From positions 80,074 through 144,073 of the forward strand of contig JAFZSO010000059.1 in NCBI GenBank assembly GCA_017619355.1: a DNA stretch of 64,000 nt. Reading direction: 5' to 3'. Under the pieces are notes generated by a model. It ran no database searches and was not told where the DNA came from. It saw only the letters and a list, made by a program, of their open reading frames with translations. The DNA comes from Muribaculaceae bacterium. GTDB lineage: Bacteria; Bacteroidota; Bacteroidia; Bacteroidales; Muribaculaceae. Positions 42,853-51,253 of this stretch are shown piece by piece (positions within the stretch are counted from its first letter, which is position 1; the number at the start of each line of letters is the position of its first letter). The translations under genes were made by a program, and so were the position numbers.

Positions 42853-43599
42853 ATGATGCTAACGAACTCCATAGCGAAATTTGGCGAATACTGCGTCTTC
42901 TTGTGGCGCAGCTTCAGTATTCCCGAGAAGTGGCGGGAGTTCTTCAAGAATTACCGCAACGAGATTTATAAGCTGGGTATCGACTCTATCCCGCTCATTC
43001 TCATCATCTCGGTTTTCATCGGTGCGCTCTGTACCATCCTCATCAAGATGGAAATCTCAAATCCGCTGCTGCCGCGATATTCGCTGGGTCTCACCACGCG
43101 CGAAATCATCATTCTGGAGTTCTCTTCCACCATCTTGTGTCTCATCCTTTCGGGTAAGATAGGCTCTAACATTGCCTCCGAGATAGGCACCATGCGCGTT
43201 ACCGAGCAGATCGATGCCCTCGAAATCATGGGCATCAACTCGGCTAACTTCCTGGTTATGCCCAAGATGCTGGGGCTCATCACCATTCTGCCGTTCCTCG
43301 TTATCATCAGCATGGGCACGGCTCTCATTGGCGGCTATGTCACCTGCATCATCACGGGATTGCTACCGGTTGAGGACTATGTCTATGGTATTCAGACTCA
43401 GTTTATTCCGTGGTATGTGTGGTTCTCCCTCATCAAGTCGCTCTTCTTTGCCTTCATCATCTCCAGCATCTCGTCGTTCTACGGCTACACCGTCAAGGGC
43501 GGTTCGGTAGAGGTGGGCAAGGCCAGTACCGATGCCGTGGTCATGAGCAACATCATGATTCTGGTGGCCGATGTCATGTTAACCATTTTATTGCTCTGA
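42853..43599 (+). CDS. MlaE-type ABC transporter permease
   Basis: This permease of about 248 residues has five to six membrane helices. The MlaE signatures are ILCLILSGKIGSNIASEIGTMRVTEQIDALEIMGI and, near the end, SFYGYTVKGGSVEVGKAST. Such permeases move phospholipids between the two membranes of Gram-negative cells. Start codons at 42853 and 42856 (MMLTN) are adjacent; an open frame upstream crosses the promoter. The ATPase gene follows 6 bases later. A substrate-binding MCE (MlaD) gene is not next to it in this window. Confidence 0.92.
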   Translation: MMLTNSIAKFGEYCVFLWRSFSIPEKWREFFKNYRNEIYKLGIDSIPLILIISVFIGALCTILIKMEISNPLLPRYSLGLTTREIIILEFSSTILCLILSGKIGSNIASEIGTMRVTEQIDALEIMGINSANFLVMPKMLGLITILPFLVIISMGTALIGGYVTCIITGLLPVEDYVYGIQTQFIPWYVWFSLIKSLFFAFIISSISSFYGYTVKGGSVEVGKASTDAVVMSNIMILVADVMLTILLL

Positions 43600-43605
43600 T
43601 GCCCT

Positions 43606-44397
43606 ATGATTGAAGTGAAACATCTCGATAAGTTCTTCGACGACGGCACCCGACAGGTGCTCTACGACATCAATGCCCAGTTCTATGATGGCAAGGTGAA
43701 CCTCATCATTGGCCAGAGTGGCTCAGGTAAGACGGTGCTGGTCAAGAACATCGTGGGCCTCTTCTCGCCCGATACCGGCGAAATCCTCTACGACGGCCGC
43801 GACATCACGCGCATGGATCGCAAGCAGATGAAGGCCCTGCGTGCCGAGATTGGCATGCTCTTCCAGGGCTCGGCGCTGTTCGACAGCGAGACGGTGATGG
43901 GCAATGTCATGTTCCCCCTCAAGATGTTCTCCACCATGAGCCGCGAGGAGCAGATAGAGCGCGCCCAGTTCTGCATCGACCGTGTGAACCTCACCGGTAG
44001 CGAAGACAAGTACCCGCCCGAGTTGAGTGGCGGTATGCAGAAGCGAGCCGCCATTGCACGCGCCATTGCCTTGAATCCCAGATATTTGTTCTGCGACGAA
44101 CCCAACTCCGGTCTTGACCCCAAGACCTCTATCGTCATCGACGAACTCCTCTACGACATCACCCACGAGTTCGGCATCACCACTATCATCAACACCCACG
44201 ACATGAATTCCGTGATGGGCATTGGCGAGAACATCGTGTTCATCTACAAGGGTCATGTGGGTTGGGTTGGAAACAAAGACCAGATTTATAATGTCGACAA
44301 CGAACACCTCAACGAGTTCGTCTACGCCACCGACCTCTTCCGCGATGTGCGCAAATACCGCCGCGAACACGGCTACACCCGCACCATCCCCACCTGA
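43606..44397 (+). CDS. MlaF-type ABC transporter ATPase
   Basis: This 263-residue ATPase has Walker A IIGQSGSGKTVLVK near residue 37, the Q-loop IGMLFQGSALFD, the signature LSGGMQKRAAIARA, Walker B LFCDEPNSGLDP and the H-loop NTHDM. The EPNSGLDP form and the GSALFDSETV segment are typical of MlaF. It pairs with the permease directly upstream to energise phospholipid transport. The C-terminal tail (RKYRREHGYTRTIPT) is short. No terminator is evident before the AT-rich accessory region that follows. Confidence 0.92.
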   Translation: MIEVKHLDKFFDDGTRQVLYDINAQFYDGKVNLIIGQSGSGKTVLVKNIVGLFSPDTGEILYDGRDITRMDRKQMKALRAEIGMLFQGSALFDSETVMGNVMFPLKMFSTMSREEQIERAQFCIDRVNLTGSEDKYPPELSGGMQKRAAIARAIALNPRYLFCDEPNSGLDPKTSIVIDELLYDITHEFGITTIINTHDMNSVMGIGENIVFIYKGHVGWVGNKDQIYNVDNEHLNEFVYATDLFRDVRKYRREHGYTRTIPT

Positions 44398-44425
44398 TGC
44401 TTTATTTGTTTTTCGAATAGATTGG

Positions 44426-45151
44426 TCAGTTATTTAGCTGTTTTATCAGTATTATAGTGTCATTGGCGGTTCGACGATGCTTCACTTCTACCTTAAGAGT
44501 ATCTTTTGGAACATTACCATAAACAAAATCAAATTGCACATATTGGGATTTGTGTCCCATAAATAGAACACAATCCTTTGAAGTATTCAATAAGCGTATT
44601 GATGCTGAAGATAAATCAGGTTGTGGCCAAGCAGTAGAATTCTTGACATGTTTTTGATTTATAGTTAAACGATAGAAATCATGCCAATCATAAAGATCAA
44701 GTTTTTTTTTCAACTCAAATTGAGAACTAAATAAATGTTTTCTTTGAAAATCTCTGATATGAGTGACATATGATTGGGATAGGAAAATAATAGCACCATC
44801 ATCAGCTTTCACATAAGTCGGGGTCATTGTGTATGGAATTGTATCGCAAACTCTTTTGGTCATATATTCGTTGTAACCTCGGCGGCCACCTAAAATGAAC
44901 CCCAAGAAAAATAATCCCAAAAAAACGCCATTTATAATTTTTGTTGCGGATAACAGTTTGTGCAATTTGTTTTTGGCAAGATTTTTAATTAAAAAAATAA
45001 AGATTAGTGATGATATAATTAAAATCGGGATATCCCGAAAGAAGAACATAAATTCATCCTGATAGTATAAGCATGACCAATAAGCATACACTAATAATGA
45101 TAATTGAATGACCAATAAGAATAAGTATTTAGAATTCTGATTTATTTTCAT
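44426..45151 (-). CDS. AT-rich hypothetical membrane protein
   Basis: I do not recognise this 241-residue protein. Three hydrophobic helices lie near residues 9-30, 38-58 and 70-90, followed by a soluble domain of about 150 residues with many aromatic and charged residues. The DNA is clearly more AT-rich than the flanking ABC genes and uses A/T-ending codons, which points to recent transfer. It has a TATATTTG element at 45185-45192 and is followed by nothing on its strand. The upstream AAA_14 gene may belong to the same insert. Confidence 0.65.
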   Translation of the reverse strand: MKINQNSKYLFLLVIQLSLLVYAYWSCLYYQDEFMFFFRDIPILIISSLIFIFLIKNLAKNKLHKLLSATKIINGVFLGLFFLGFILGGRRGYNEYMTKRVCDTIPYTMTPTYVKADDGAIIFLSQSYVTHIRDFQRKHLFSSQFELKKKLDLYDWHDFYRLTINQKHVKNSTAWPQPDLSSASIRLLNTSKDCVLFMGHKSQYVQFDFVYGNVPKDTLKVEVKHRRTANDTIILIKQLNN

Positions 45152-45184
45152 AACGGATAAAGCGGTAAATTAAACGATGGTTTG

Positions 45185-45192
45185 CAAATATA
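45185..45192 (-). promoter_or_regulatory. -7 element for the AT-rich membrane protein
   Basis: TATATTTG on the minus strand, 33 bases before the start codon. No -33 element was found. Confidence 0.45.
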
Positions 45193-45334
45193 CATTTTTT
45201 TTCTTTTTGCGTTATAGATTTGCCAAATAAATGTTCTTTCTTTGCAAATCCCCTGTCTTTTCGGCTAAATAACACCCCCTTTATTCGGTCGTATAAGCAT
45301 ATTTTTGTGTTGATGCGGCTAAATAAACACATTT

Positions 45335-46645
45335 TTATGGTGCTATGCTACCCATAAATGCCTCAATGGCGTAGAGGGGCACATTCTGCATCCAGCCTTG
45401 GTCGATGTGAGGCTGCATGGAGAATCGCAACGACTGTTGCACTACCTGTGAATGTTTTTTTGCAAAGGTGGCTAGTGACTTAGACTTGACATTGGTTTCT
45501 GCTTTCACTTCGATGGGTACTATGTGGCTTCCTATCTGACATACAAAGTCAATCTCCAGGGTGGAGTTGAGTTTACTATAGTAATAGGGATAGATGTTAT
45601 CAAGAGCTTTGAGTTGTGTAAGTACATAATTCTCAGTAAAAGCTCCTTTGAAAATGCTAAACACATTTTCCTTTACCAGCATCTCGTCGGGCGAAGCGAC
45701 AGTCATAGCCCCCAACAACCCTACATCATGCATGAAAACCTTGAAGATGTCACGGTTGGCAAAGAACTTAAGCGGCAGTTCTACTTGTTTGATATTCTCA
45801 ACTTTGTATATTAGTCCTGCATCTTGCAGCCATTGCAAGGAATTGTCGAAATAACTTGCTCTGGCCCCCGATTTGACTGCTCCAAAGATGAACTTCTTGT
45901 TCTCGCGTGCCAAATGCTCGGGCACAGAGTCCCACACTAGTCTCACGCGTTGAGTCTCTTTGCCTGCGTGTTTGGCAAAGTCGCGCACATAGGCATCAAG
46001 TATTTCATGATGAATAGCTCTTACTCGAGATACATCGGCACCCTCTATATATTTTGTCACTGCCTCTGGCATCCCGCCAACAAAATAATAAAGCCTTAAC
46101 TCCTCGACAAAAATGTTGTGCAGCGGATTGATGATGTTCCAGTCAAGACTCTGAAGCACGTCAACAAGCTGCTGCTTGCCACGAGCCATGAGGAACTCCT
46201 GAAATGTCATGGGGTATAGACGCAGCGTCTCGACCTTGCCCACAGGGAACGATTGGCCTTGCAGGTTGAAAATGCCTAATAATGAGCCTGCTACAGCGAC
46301 ATGCAGACTGCGTGCATTCTCGCAGAAGTACTTCAGCGACGGCACTCCGCCGGGCAATTCCTGTATTTCATCAAGGAAAAGCAAGGTCTTGCCAGGAACA
46401 ATCTTTTGTAATGAATAAGCCTCCAAGCCAAGAAGAATGCGGTCGATATTGAAATCAATAGCAAAAAGCTGTTTTATTGCGTCGTTGTTCTCGCAGTTGA
46501 TATATACCATGTTCTCAAACTCATTCTTGCCAAATTCTTGCAAAATATAAGTCTTTCCCACTTGTCTTGCACCTTCAAGAACTAATGGCTTGTGGTCACT
46601 GCGTTTTTTCCACTCAAGTAGTTTGCTGTAAATAAGTCGTTTCAT
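45335..46645 (-). CDS. AAA_14/DUF4143 family ATPase
   Basis: This 436-residue protein has an N-terminal P-loop ATPase (Walker A GARQVGKTY near residue 25, Walker B LLFLDEIQEL near 90) and the DUF4143 C-terminal part. The last region contains a PD-(D/E)xK-like signature (STLEIDFVC then PIEVKAET). Proteins of this type are abundant and often multicopy in Bacteroidales genomes; their function is not settled. Its promoter overlaps the first of four 32-bp direct repeats, so it is likely to be controlled by a protein, possibly itself, that binds them. It is moderately AT-rich. Confidence 0.88.
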   Translation of the reverse strand: MKRLIYSKLLEWKKRSDHKPLVLEGARQVGKTYILQEFGKNEFENMVYINCENNDAIKQLFAIDFNIDRILLGLEAYSLQKIVPGKTLLFLDEIQELPGGVPSLKYFCENARSLHVAVAGSLLGIFNLQGQSFPVGKVETLRLYPMTFQEFLMARGKQQLVDVLQSLDWNIINPLHNIFVEELRLYYFVGGMPEAVTKYIEGADVSRVRAIHHEILDAYVRDFAKHAGKETQRVRLVWDSVPEHLARENKKFIFGAVKSGARASYFDNSLQWLQDAGLIYKVENIKQVELPLKFFANRDIFKVFMHDVGLLGAMTVASPDEMLVKENVFSIFKGAFTENYVLTQLKALDNIYPYYYSKLNSTLEIDFVCQIGSHIVPIEVKAETNVKSKSLATFAKKHSQVVQQSLRFSMQPHIDQGWMQNVPLYAIEAFMGSIAP

Positions 46646-46671
46646 GACACTTCATAATTGGTTTTATGCTG

Positions 46672-46702
46672 CAAATTTACACTTTTATGAGCGAATGTGC
46701 AA
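46672..46702 (-). promoter_or_regulatory. Promoter for the AAA_14 gene
   Basis: On the minus strand TTG (46702-46700), a 20-base spacer and TAAATTTG (46679-46672). The first 32-bp repeat lies in the spacer. Confidence 0.65.
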
Positions 46703-46788
46703 GATTTTTTACACTTTTATGAGCATATAATTGTCAAAATCTACACTTTTATGAGCATATAATTGTCAAAAATTACAATTTTATGAGC
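46678..46788. repeat. 4 x 32-bp phased direct repeats over the AAA_14 promoter
   Basis: TACACTTTTATGAGC occurs at 46678, 46710 and 46742, and as TACAATTTTATGAGC at 46774. Spacing is exactly 32 bases each time, about three helical turns. Copies 2 and 3 also share the sequence between cores (ATATAATTGTCAAAA). The first overlaps the promoter. Confidence 0.85.
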
Positions 46789-46834
46789 GAATACGAGTTT
46801 TAGACCAGAAAATCATGCTTGTTTTGTTGTTTTG

Positions 46835-46849
46835 GACCAATCATTGGTC
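46835..46849. repeat. 15-bp palindrome in the accessory gap
   Basis: GACCAAT, one central base, ATTGGTC. It lies between the two repeat arrays and could be a binding site; nothing else supports this. Confidence 0.45.
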
Positions 46850-46991
46850 GTCGGCTTGTTGCGTGTGATTGGCATAGTGCTTGGTTTCCATTTCCGCTAT
46901 ATTTGACTCTGAATGCGTTCTTTGACAGTTTCTGGTTTTTCTGAGTGTTTTGGTCTCTGTGAATGCATAGCTGGTTGCTGAGATCGTTGCC

Positions 46992-47096
46992 ACGAAAGTG
47001 GTATGAAACAAAACGAAAGTAGTACAATCCTTAACGAAAACGGTACAATCCTTAACGAAAGCAGTATAATCTTTAACGAAAGCGGTATAACCTGAA
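46992..47096. repeat. 5 x 21-bp tandem repeats
   Basis: Five units beginning ACGAAAG (third unit ACGAAAA) start at 46992, 47013, 47034, 47055 and 47076, each 21 bases long with the consensus ACGAAAGYRGTAYAATC and then a TTA end in units 2-4. The period is two helical turns. They lie between the AAA_14 gene and ileS; the rest of the 46646-47322 gap holds no recognisable gene. Confidence 0.85.
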
Positions 47097-47249
47097 ATGT
47101 GCACATGTCGTTTGATATCAACAAATTAAATAAAACGAACACTCAAATTTCCCATATTTCCCACGCTTCCAGTGCATCCCGCCTATCCCAAAAGTATCAA
47201 AAAACTAAAATTATGCCTTGCGATAGTGCTAATGTGTGGAGATTTTTTG

Positions 47250-47257
47250 TAACTTTG
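47250..47257 (+). promoter_or_regulatory. -7 element for ileS
   Basis: TAACTTTG, 65 bases before the ileS start codon. Confidence 0.6.
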
Positions 47258-47322
47258 CACATTATTTTAAAAAAGGCTATTAAAACGGCTTGAAAAAGGC
47301 TATAAAAACGAACAAAAACTAT

Positions 47323-48345
47323 ATGAAGAAATTCAACGAATATAGCAAATTCAACCTCTCGGACGTGAACAAGAACGTCCTGAAACAGTGGGACTTGGAG
47401 AATGTGTTTGCACGCAGCATCGATGAGCGTGAAGGCGCTCCCGCCTTTGTGTTCTATGAGGGACCTCCCTCGGCCAACGGCATGCCGGGCATTCATCATG
47501 TGATGGCACGCACCCTCAAAGACATCGTGTGCCGCTTCAAGACCATGCAGGGCCATCAGGTGCTTCGCAAGGCCGGTTGGGACACTCACGGCTTGCCCGT
47601 GGAGCTGGGCGTGGAGAAGTCGCTTGGCATCACCAAAGAGGACATAGGCAAGAAGATTAGCGTCGACGAGTATAACGCCACCTGCCGCAAGGAGGTGATG
47701 AAATACACCCGCGAGTGGGAAGACCTCACACACAAGATGGGCTACTGGGTCGACATGAAAGATCCATATATCACCTACAAGAACGGCTATATCGAAACCC
47801 TGTGGTATCTGCTCAAGCAGCTCTATAACAAGGGCTTGCTCTATAAGGGCTACACCATTCAGCCTTATTCGCCCGCTGCTGGCACTGGACTGAGTTCGCA
47901 CGAGCTCAACATGCCCGGTTGCTACCGCGATGTGAAGGACCAGACCGTGACCGCACAGTTCACCGTGCCCGCTCAGGAGCATCCTGTGATGAAGGCCATC
48001 ATGGACAAGGCCGATGCCGGTTTCCAGAACCTGTATGTGCTGGCTTGGACCACTACACCGTGGACACTGCCCAGCAACACCGCCCTGTGCGTGGGTCCGA
48101 AGATCGACTATGTGGCGCTCGAGAGCTACAACCCCTATAACGGCAAGCCGGGCATCTACCTCATGGCCAAGGCTCGCGTCAGTGCCTACTTCAAGCCCGA
48201 GGGTGCCGAACTGCCCCTCGACAGCTACAAGCCTGGCGACAAGGTGATCCCCTACAAGGTCATCGCCGAGTTCAATGGCAACGACCTCCTCGGTCTGCAC
48301 TACAACCAGCTCTTCCCTGGGGAAACCCGTCGACAAGGTGGGTGA
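47323..48345 (+). CDS. ileS: Isoleucyl-tRNA synthetase, N-terminal part (frame broken)
   Basis: This frame encodes the first part of IleS, which charges tRNA-Ile: the HIGH-type motif GPPSANGMPGIHHV near residue 45, and the editing domain with LAWTTTPWTLPSN. Homology breaks off at NQLFP, after which the frame reads ETRRQGG and stops at 48345. The enzyme continues in another frame from GGG at 48320. I chose the ATG at 47323 (MKKFNEY) over an in-frame TTG at 47290. It is intact up to the shift. Read together with the next entry, the protein would be about 1,160 residues, normal for Bacteroidota. Confidence 0.9.
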   Translation: MKKFNEYSKFNLSDVNKNVLKQWDLENVFARSIDEREGAPAFVFYEGPPSANGMPGIHHVMARTLKDIVCRFKTMQGHQVLRKAGWDTHGLPVELGVEKSLGITKEDIGKKISVDEYNATCRKEVMKYTREWEDLTHKMGYWVDMKDPYITYKNGYIETLWYLLKQLYNKGLLYKGYTIQPYSPAAGTGLSSHELNMPGCYRDVKDQTVTAQFTVPAQEHPVMKAIMDKADAGFQNLYVLAWTTTPWTLPSNTALCVGPKIDYVALESYNPYNGKPGIYLMAKARVSAYFKPEGAELPLDSYKPGDKVIPYKVIAEFNGNDLLGLHYNQLFPGETRRQGG

Positions 48346-50818
48346 CCAGATTGTGGGCAACGACAACGGTTTCCGCGTGATTCCCGGCGACTATGTGACC
48401 ACCGACGACGGTACCGGCGTGGTGCACATTGCACCCACCTTCGGTGCCGACGACGCCAATGTGGCACGCGCTGCAGGCGTTCCCGCCTTGTTCCTCATCA
48501 ACAGGAAGATGGAGACACGCCCCATGGTAGACTTCGACGGCAAGTACTGGCGCATCGAGGACCTCGACCCTGACTTCGTGAAGAATTTCGTTAATGTCGA
48601 TCTTTACAAGGAGTATGCCGGTGCATTCGTCAAGAATGCCTACAATCCCAAGTACACCGTGGATGGCAAGTATGACGAGGTGGCCGCCAACAAAGATGAG
48701 GACCTGAACATCTACATGTGCATCCGCATGAAGCAGGATGGCACCGCCTTCAAGATTGAGAAGCATGTGCACAACTATCCGCACTGCTGGCGCACCGACA
48801 AGCCCATCCTCTATTACCCCCTCGACAGCTGGTTTATCCGCTCCACCGCCTGTCGTGATCGCATGGTTGAGCTCAACCACACCATCAAGTGGAAACCCGA
48901 GCACACTGGCACAGGCCGTTTCGGCAAGTGGCTCGAGAACCTCAACGACTGGAACCTGAGCCGTAGCCGCTATTGGGGCACTCCGCTGCCCATCTGGCGC
49001 AACGACGATGGCGAGGAGAAGTGCATTGGCAGCATCGAGGAACTCTACAACGAAATCGAGAAGGCTGTGGCAGCCGGCGTCATGAAGTCGAATCCCTACA
49101 AGGAAAAAGGCTTTGTACCTGGCGACTACAGCGAAGACAACTATAACAAGATCGACATCCACCGTCCCTATGTCGACGACATCGTGCTCGTCAGCGACAG
49201 TGGCAAGCCCATGAAGCGCGAGCTCGACCTCATCGATGTGTGGTTCGACAGCGGTGCCATGCCTTACGCACAGCTGCACTATCCCTTCGAGAACAGGGAG
49301 CTTGTTGACGAGTGCAAGTTCTTCCCCGCCGACTTCATTGCCGAGGGTGTGGACCAGACCCGTGGCTGGTTCTTCACGCTCCATGCCATCGGTACCATGG
49401 TGTTCGACAGCGTGGCCTACAAGTCGGTCATCTCTAATGGTCTTGTACTCGACAAGAACGGTAACAAGATGAGCAAGCGACTGGGCAATGCCGTCGATCC
49501 CTTCATGGCTATCGACAAGTATGGCAGCGACCCCCTGCGCTGGTACATGATCAGCAACTCGGCGCCTTGGGACAACCTCAAGTTCGACGAGGCTGGCGTG
49601 GAAGAGGTGGCACGCAAGTTCTTCGGAACACTCTACAACACCTACTCCTTCTTCGCCCTCTATGCCAATGTCGATGGTTTCGACCCGGCAACGGCCACCG
49701 TGCCCATCGCCGAGCGTCCTGAAATCGACCGCTGGATCATCTCGCTGCTCAACAGTCTCGTGGCACAGGTCACTGCCGACCTCGACGACTATGAGCCCAC
49801 CCGTGCAGCCCGCGCCATCAGCGAGTTTGTCAACGAGAACCTCAGCAACTGGTATGTGCGCCTCAACCGCAAGCGCTTCTGGGGAGGCGACATGACGCAA
49901 GACAAGCTTTCGGCCTACGTCACCCTGCATGAGTGCCTCACCACCGTGTCGCTGCTCATGGCCCCCATCTCGCCCTTCTACAGCGATATGCTCTACCGCG
50001 ACCTCACTGGCAGCACCACTTCGGTGCATCTGGCACTCTATCCTAAGGCCAATCCCGAGGTCATCGACAAGGCGCTCGAGGAACGCATGCACATGGCACA
50101 GACCATCACCTCAATGGTGCTCTCGCTGCGTCGCAAGAAGAACCTCAAGGTGCGTCAGCCCCTTACCTCCATCATGATTCCCGTGCTCGACGAGAAGCAG
50201 CGTGCTGCCATCGAGGCAGTGGGCAACCTCATCATCAACGAGGTGAATGTGAAGGATATCAAATATGTGGGCAACGACGAGGGCGTGCTTGTGAAACGCG
50301 TGAAACCCGACTTCAAGAAGTTGGGTCCGAAATATGGCAAGATCATGAAGGCGCTGGCTCAAGCGCTCACCACACTGCCTCAGGCCGACATCAACCGCTT
50401 TGAGCAGGAGGGTTCTATCACCCTCGATATCGACGGACAGCAGGCGGTGGTGGAAACTGCCGATGTGGAAATCATCAGCGAAGACATCCCCGGATGGCTC
50501 GTGGCCAACGAGGGCAACCTCACCGTGGCGCTCGACATCACCCTCACCGACGACCTGTGTCGCGAGGGCGTGGCCCGCGAACTGGTGAACCGCATCCAGA
50601 ATGTGCGCAAGAGCAAGGACTTCGACATCACCGACAAGATTGTGGTGCGCATCACCCCCGACGAGCGCGTCAACGATGCCGTGGTGCAGTTCAAGGACTA
50701 CATCGCACGCCAGGTGCTCGCCGTTTCCATCGAGTTGCAGGATGTTTCCAACCATCCTGACCGCGTGGAACTTGACATGGACGATTATATGCTTTATGTA
50801 ACTGTCGACAAGGCGTGA
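48320..50818 (+). CDS. ileS: Isoleucyl-tRNA synthetase, C-terminal part (frame broken)
   Basis: This frame continues IleS from GKPVDKVGDQ to the end: the rest of the editing domain (DDGTGVVHIAPTFGADD), the catalytic-domain motif KMSKRLGN (near 49467), the anticodon-binding domain and the C-terminal extension (TLDIDGQQAVVETADVEI). The open frame extends up to an ATG at 48275, but residues before 48320 are out of frame with IleS. Skipping one base of the GGGG run at 48319-48322 joins both parts. A DksA-like gene follows after 51 bases. Confidence 0.9.
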   Translation, partial: GKPVDKVGDQIVGNDNGFRVIPGDYVTTDDGTGVVHIAPTFGADDANVARAAGVPALFLINRKMETRPMVDFDGKYWRIEDLDPDFVKNFVNVDLYKEYAGAFVKNAYNPKYTVDGKYDEVAANKDEDLNIYMCIRMKQDGTAFKIEKHVHNYPHCWRTDKPILYYPLDSWFIRSTACRDRMVELNHTIKWKPEHTGTGRFGKWLENLNDWNLSRSRYWGTPLPIWRNDDGEEKCIGSIEELYNEIEKAVAAGVMKSNPYKEKGFVPGDYSEDNYNKIDIHRPYVDDIVLVSDSGKPMKRELDLIDVWFDSGAMPYAQLHYPFENRELVDECKFFPADFIAEGVDQTRGWFFTLHAIGTMVFDSVAYKSVISNGLVLDKNGNKMSKRLGNAVDPFMAIDKYGSDPLRWYMISNSAPWDNLKFDEAGVEEVARKFFGTLYNTYSFFALYANVDGFDPATATVPIAERPEIDRWIISLLNSLVAQVTADLDDYEPTRAARAISEFVNENLSNWYVRLNRKRFWGGDMTQDKLSAYVTLHECLTTVSLLMAPISPFYSDMLYRDLTGSTTSVHLALYPKANPEVIDKALEERMHMAQTITSMVLSLRRKKNLKVRQPLTSIMIPVLDEKQRAAIEAVGNLIINEVNVKDIKYVGNDEGVLVKRVKPDFKKLGPKYGKIMKALAQALTTLPQADINRFEQEGSITLDIDGQQAVVETADVEIISEDIPGWLVANEGNLTVALDITLTDDLCREGVARELVNRIQNVRKSKDFDITDKIVVRITPDERVNDAVVQFKDYIARQVLAVSIELQDVSNHPDRVELDMDDYMLYVTVDKA

Positions 50819-50869
50819 TGCGCCTTGCCGATTTTTTAACACTGAATATCATTATAAAACTATACGATT

Positions 50870-51253
50870 ATGGCAAATAACACTGAAAAGACCCGCTATT
50901 CCGATGCTGAATTGCAGGAATTCAAGGAGGTGATTCTTGAGAAGATGGAGGTCGCCCGCAACAACTACGACCTGCTTATGTCAAGGATTAAAGCCGACGA
51001 GTCTGACCCTGGTTTCAAGGTGCTCGAAGAAGGCGCTTCTACCCTTGAGAAGGAGGAAGCCAGCCAGCGTGCAGCTCGCCAGATGGACTTCATCAAGAAA
51101 CTCCAAGGCGCTCTGGTTCGCATCGAGAACAAGACTTACGGCGTGTGCCGCGTCACAGGCAAACTCATACCCAAGGAGCGCCTCATGGTAGTGCCTCACA
51201 CTACCTTGTCGGTTGAGGGTAAGGAAATAGAGCAAAAAATGAAGGGACGCTGA
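50870..51253 (+). CDS. TraR/DksA-like protein with incomplete zinc site
   Basis: This 127-residue protein has the DksA pattern: a long helical hairpin (about residues 10-85) and a C-terminal knuckle (YGVCRVTGKLIPKERL). The usual four-Cys zinc finger is reduced to a single Cys: the positions expected for CxxC read CRVT, and the second pair is absent. DksA relatives bind RNA polymerase's secondary channel in the stringent response. Its stop overlaps the lspA start (TGATG). In Bacteroidota this gene commonly precedes lspA, as far as I recall, so it is not a decaying copy. Confidence 0.85.
   Translation: MANNTEKTRYSDAELQEFKEVILEKMEVARNNYDLLMSRIKADESDPGFKVLEEGASTLEKEEASQRAARQMDFIKKLQGALVRIENKTYGVCRVTGKLIPKERLMVVPHTTLSVEGKEIEQKMKGR

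Noticed and set aside
46678-47096. Possible CRISPR array
   Set aside because: Repeats are adjacent or separated by similar, not unique, sequence, and there are no cas genes.
46841-47104. Minus-strand frame with repeating TAFVKD heptapeptides
   Set aside because: It is produced by the 21-bp DNA repeats, has no family match, and other frames across the array are also open. I treat the array as non-coding.
47290-47322. TTG start for ileS 11 codons upstream
   Set aside because: The ATG at 47323 matches the usual IleS N-terminus; the extension KKAIKTNKNY has no family support.
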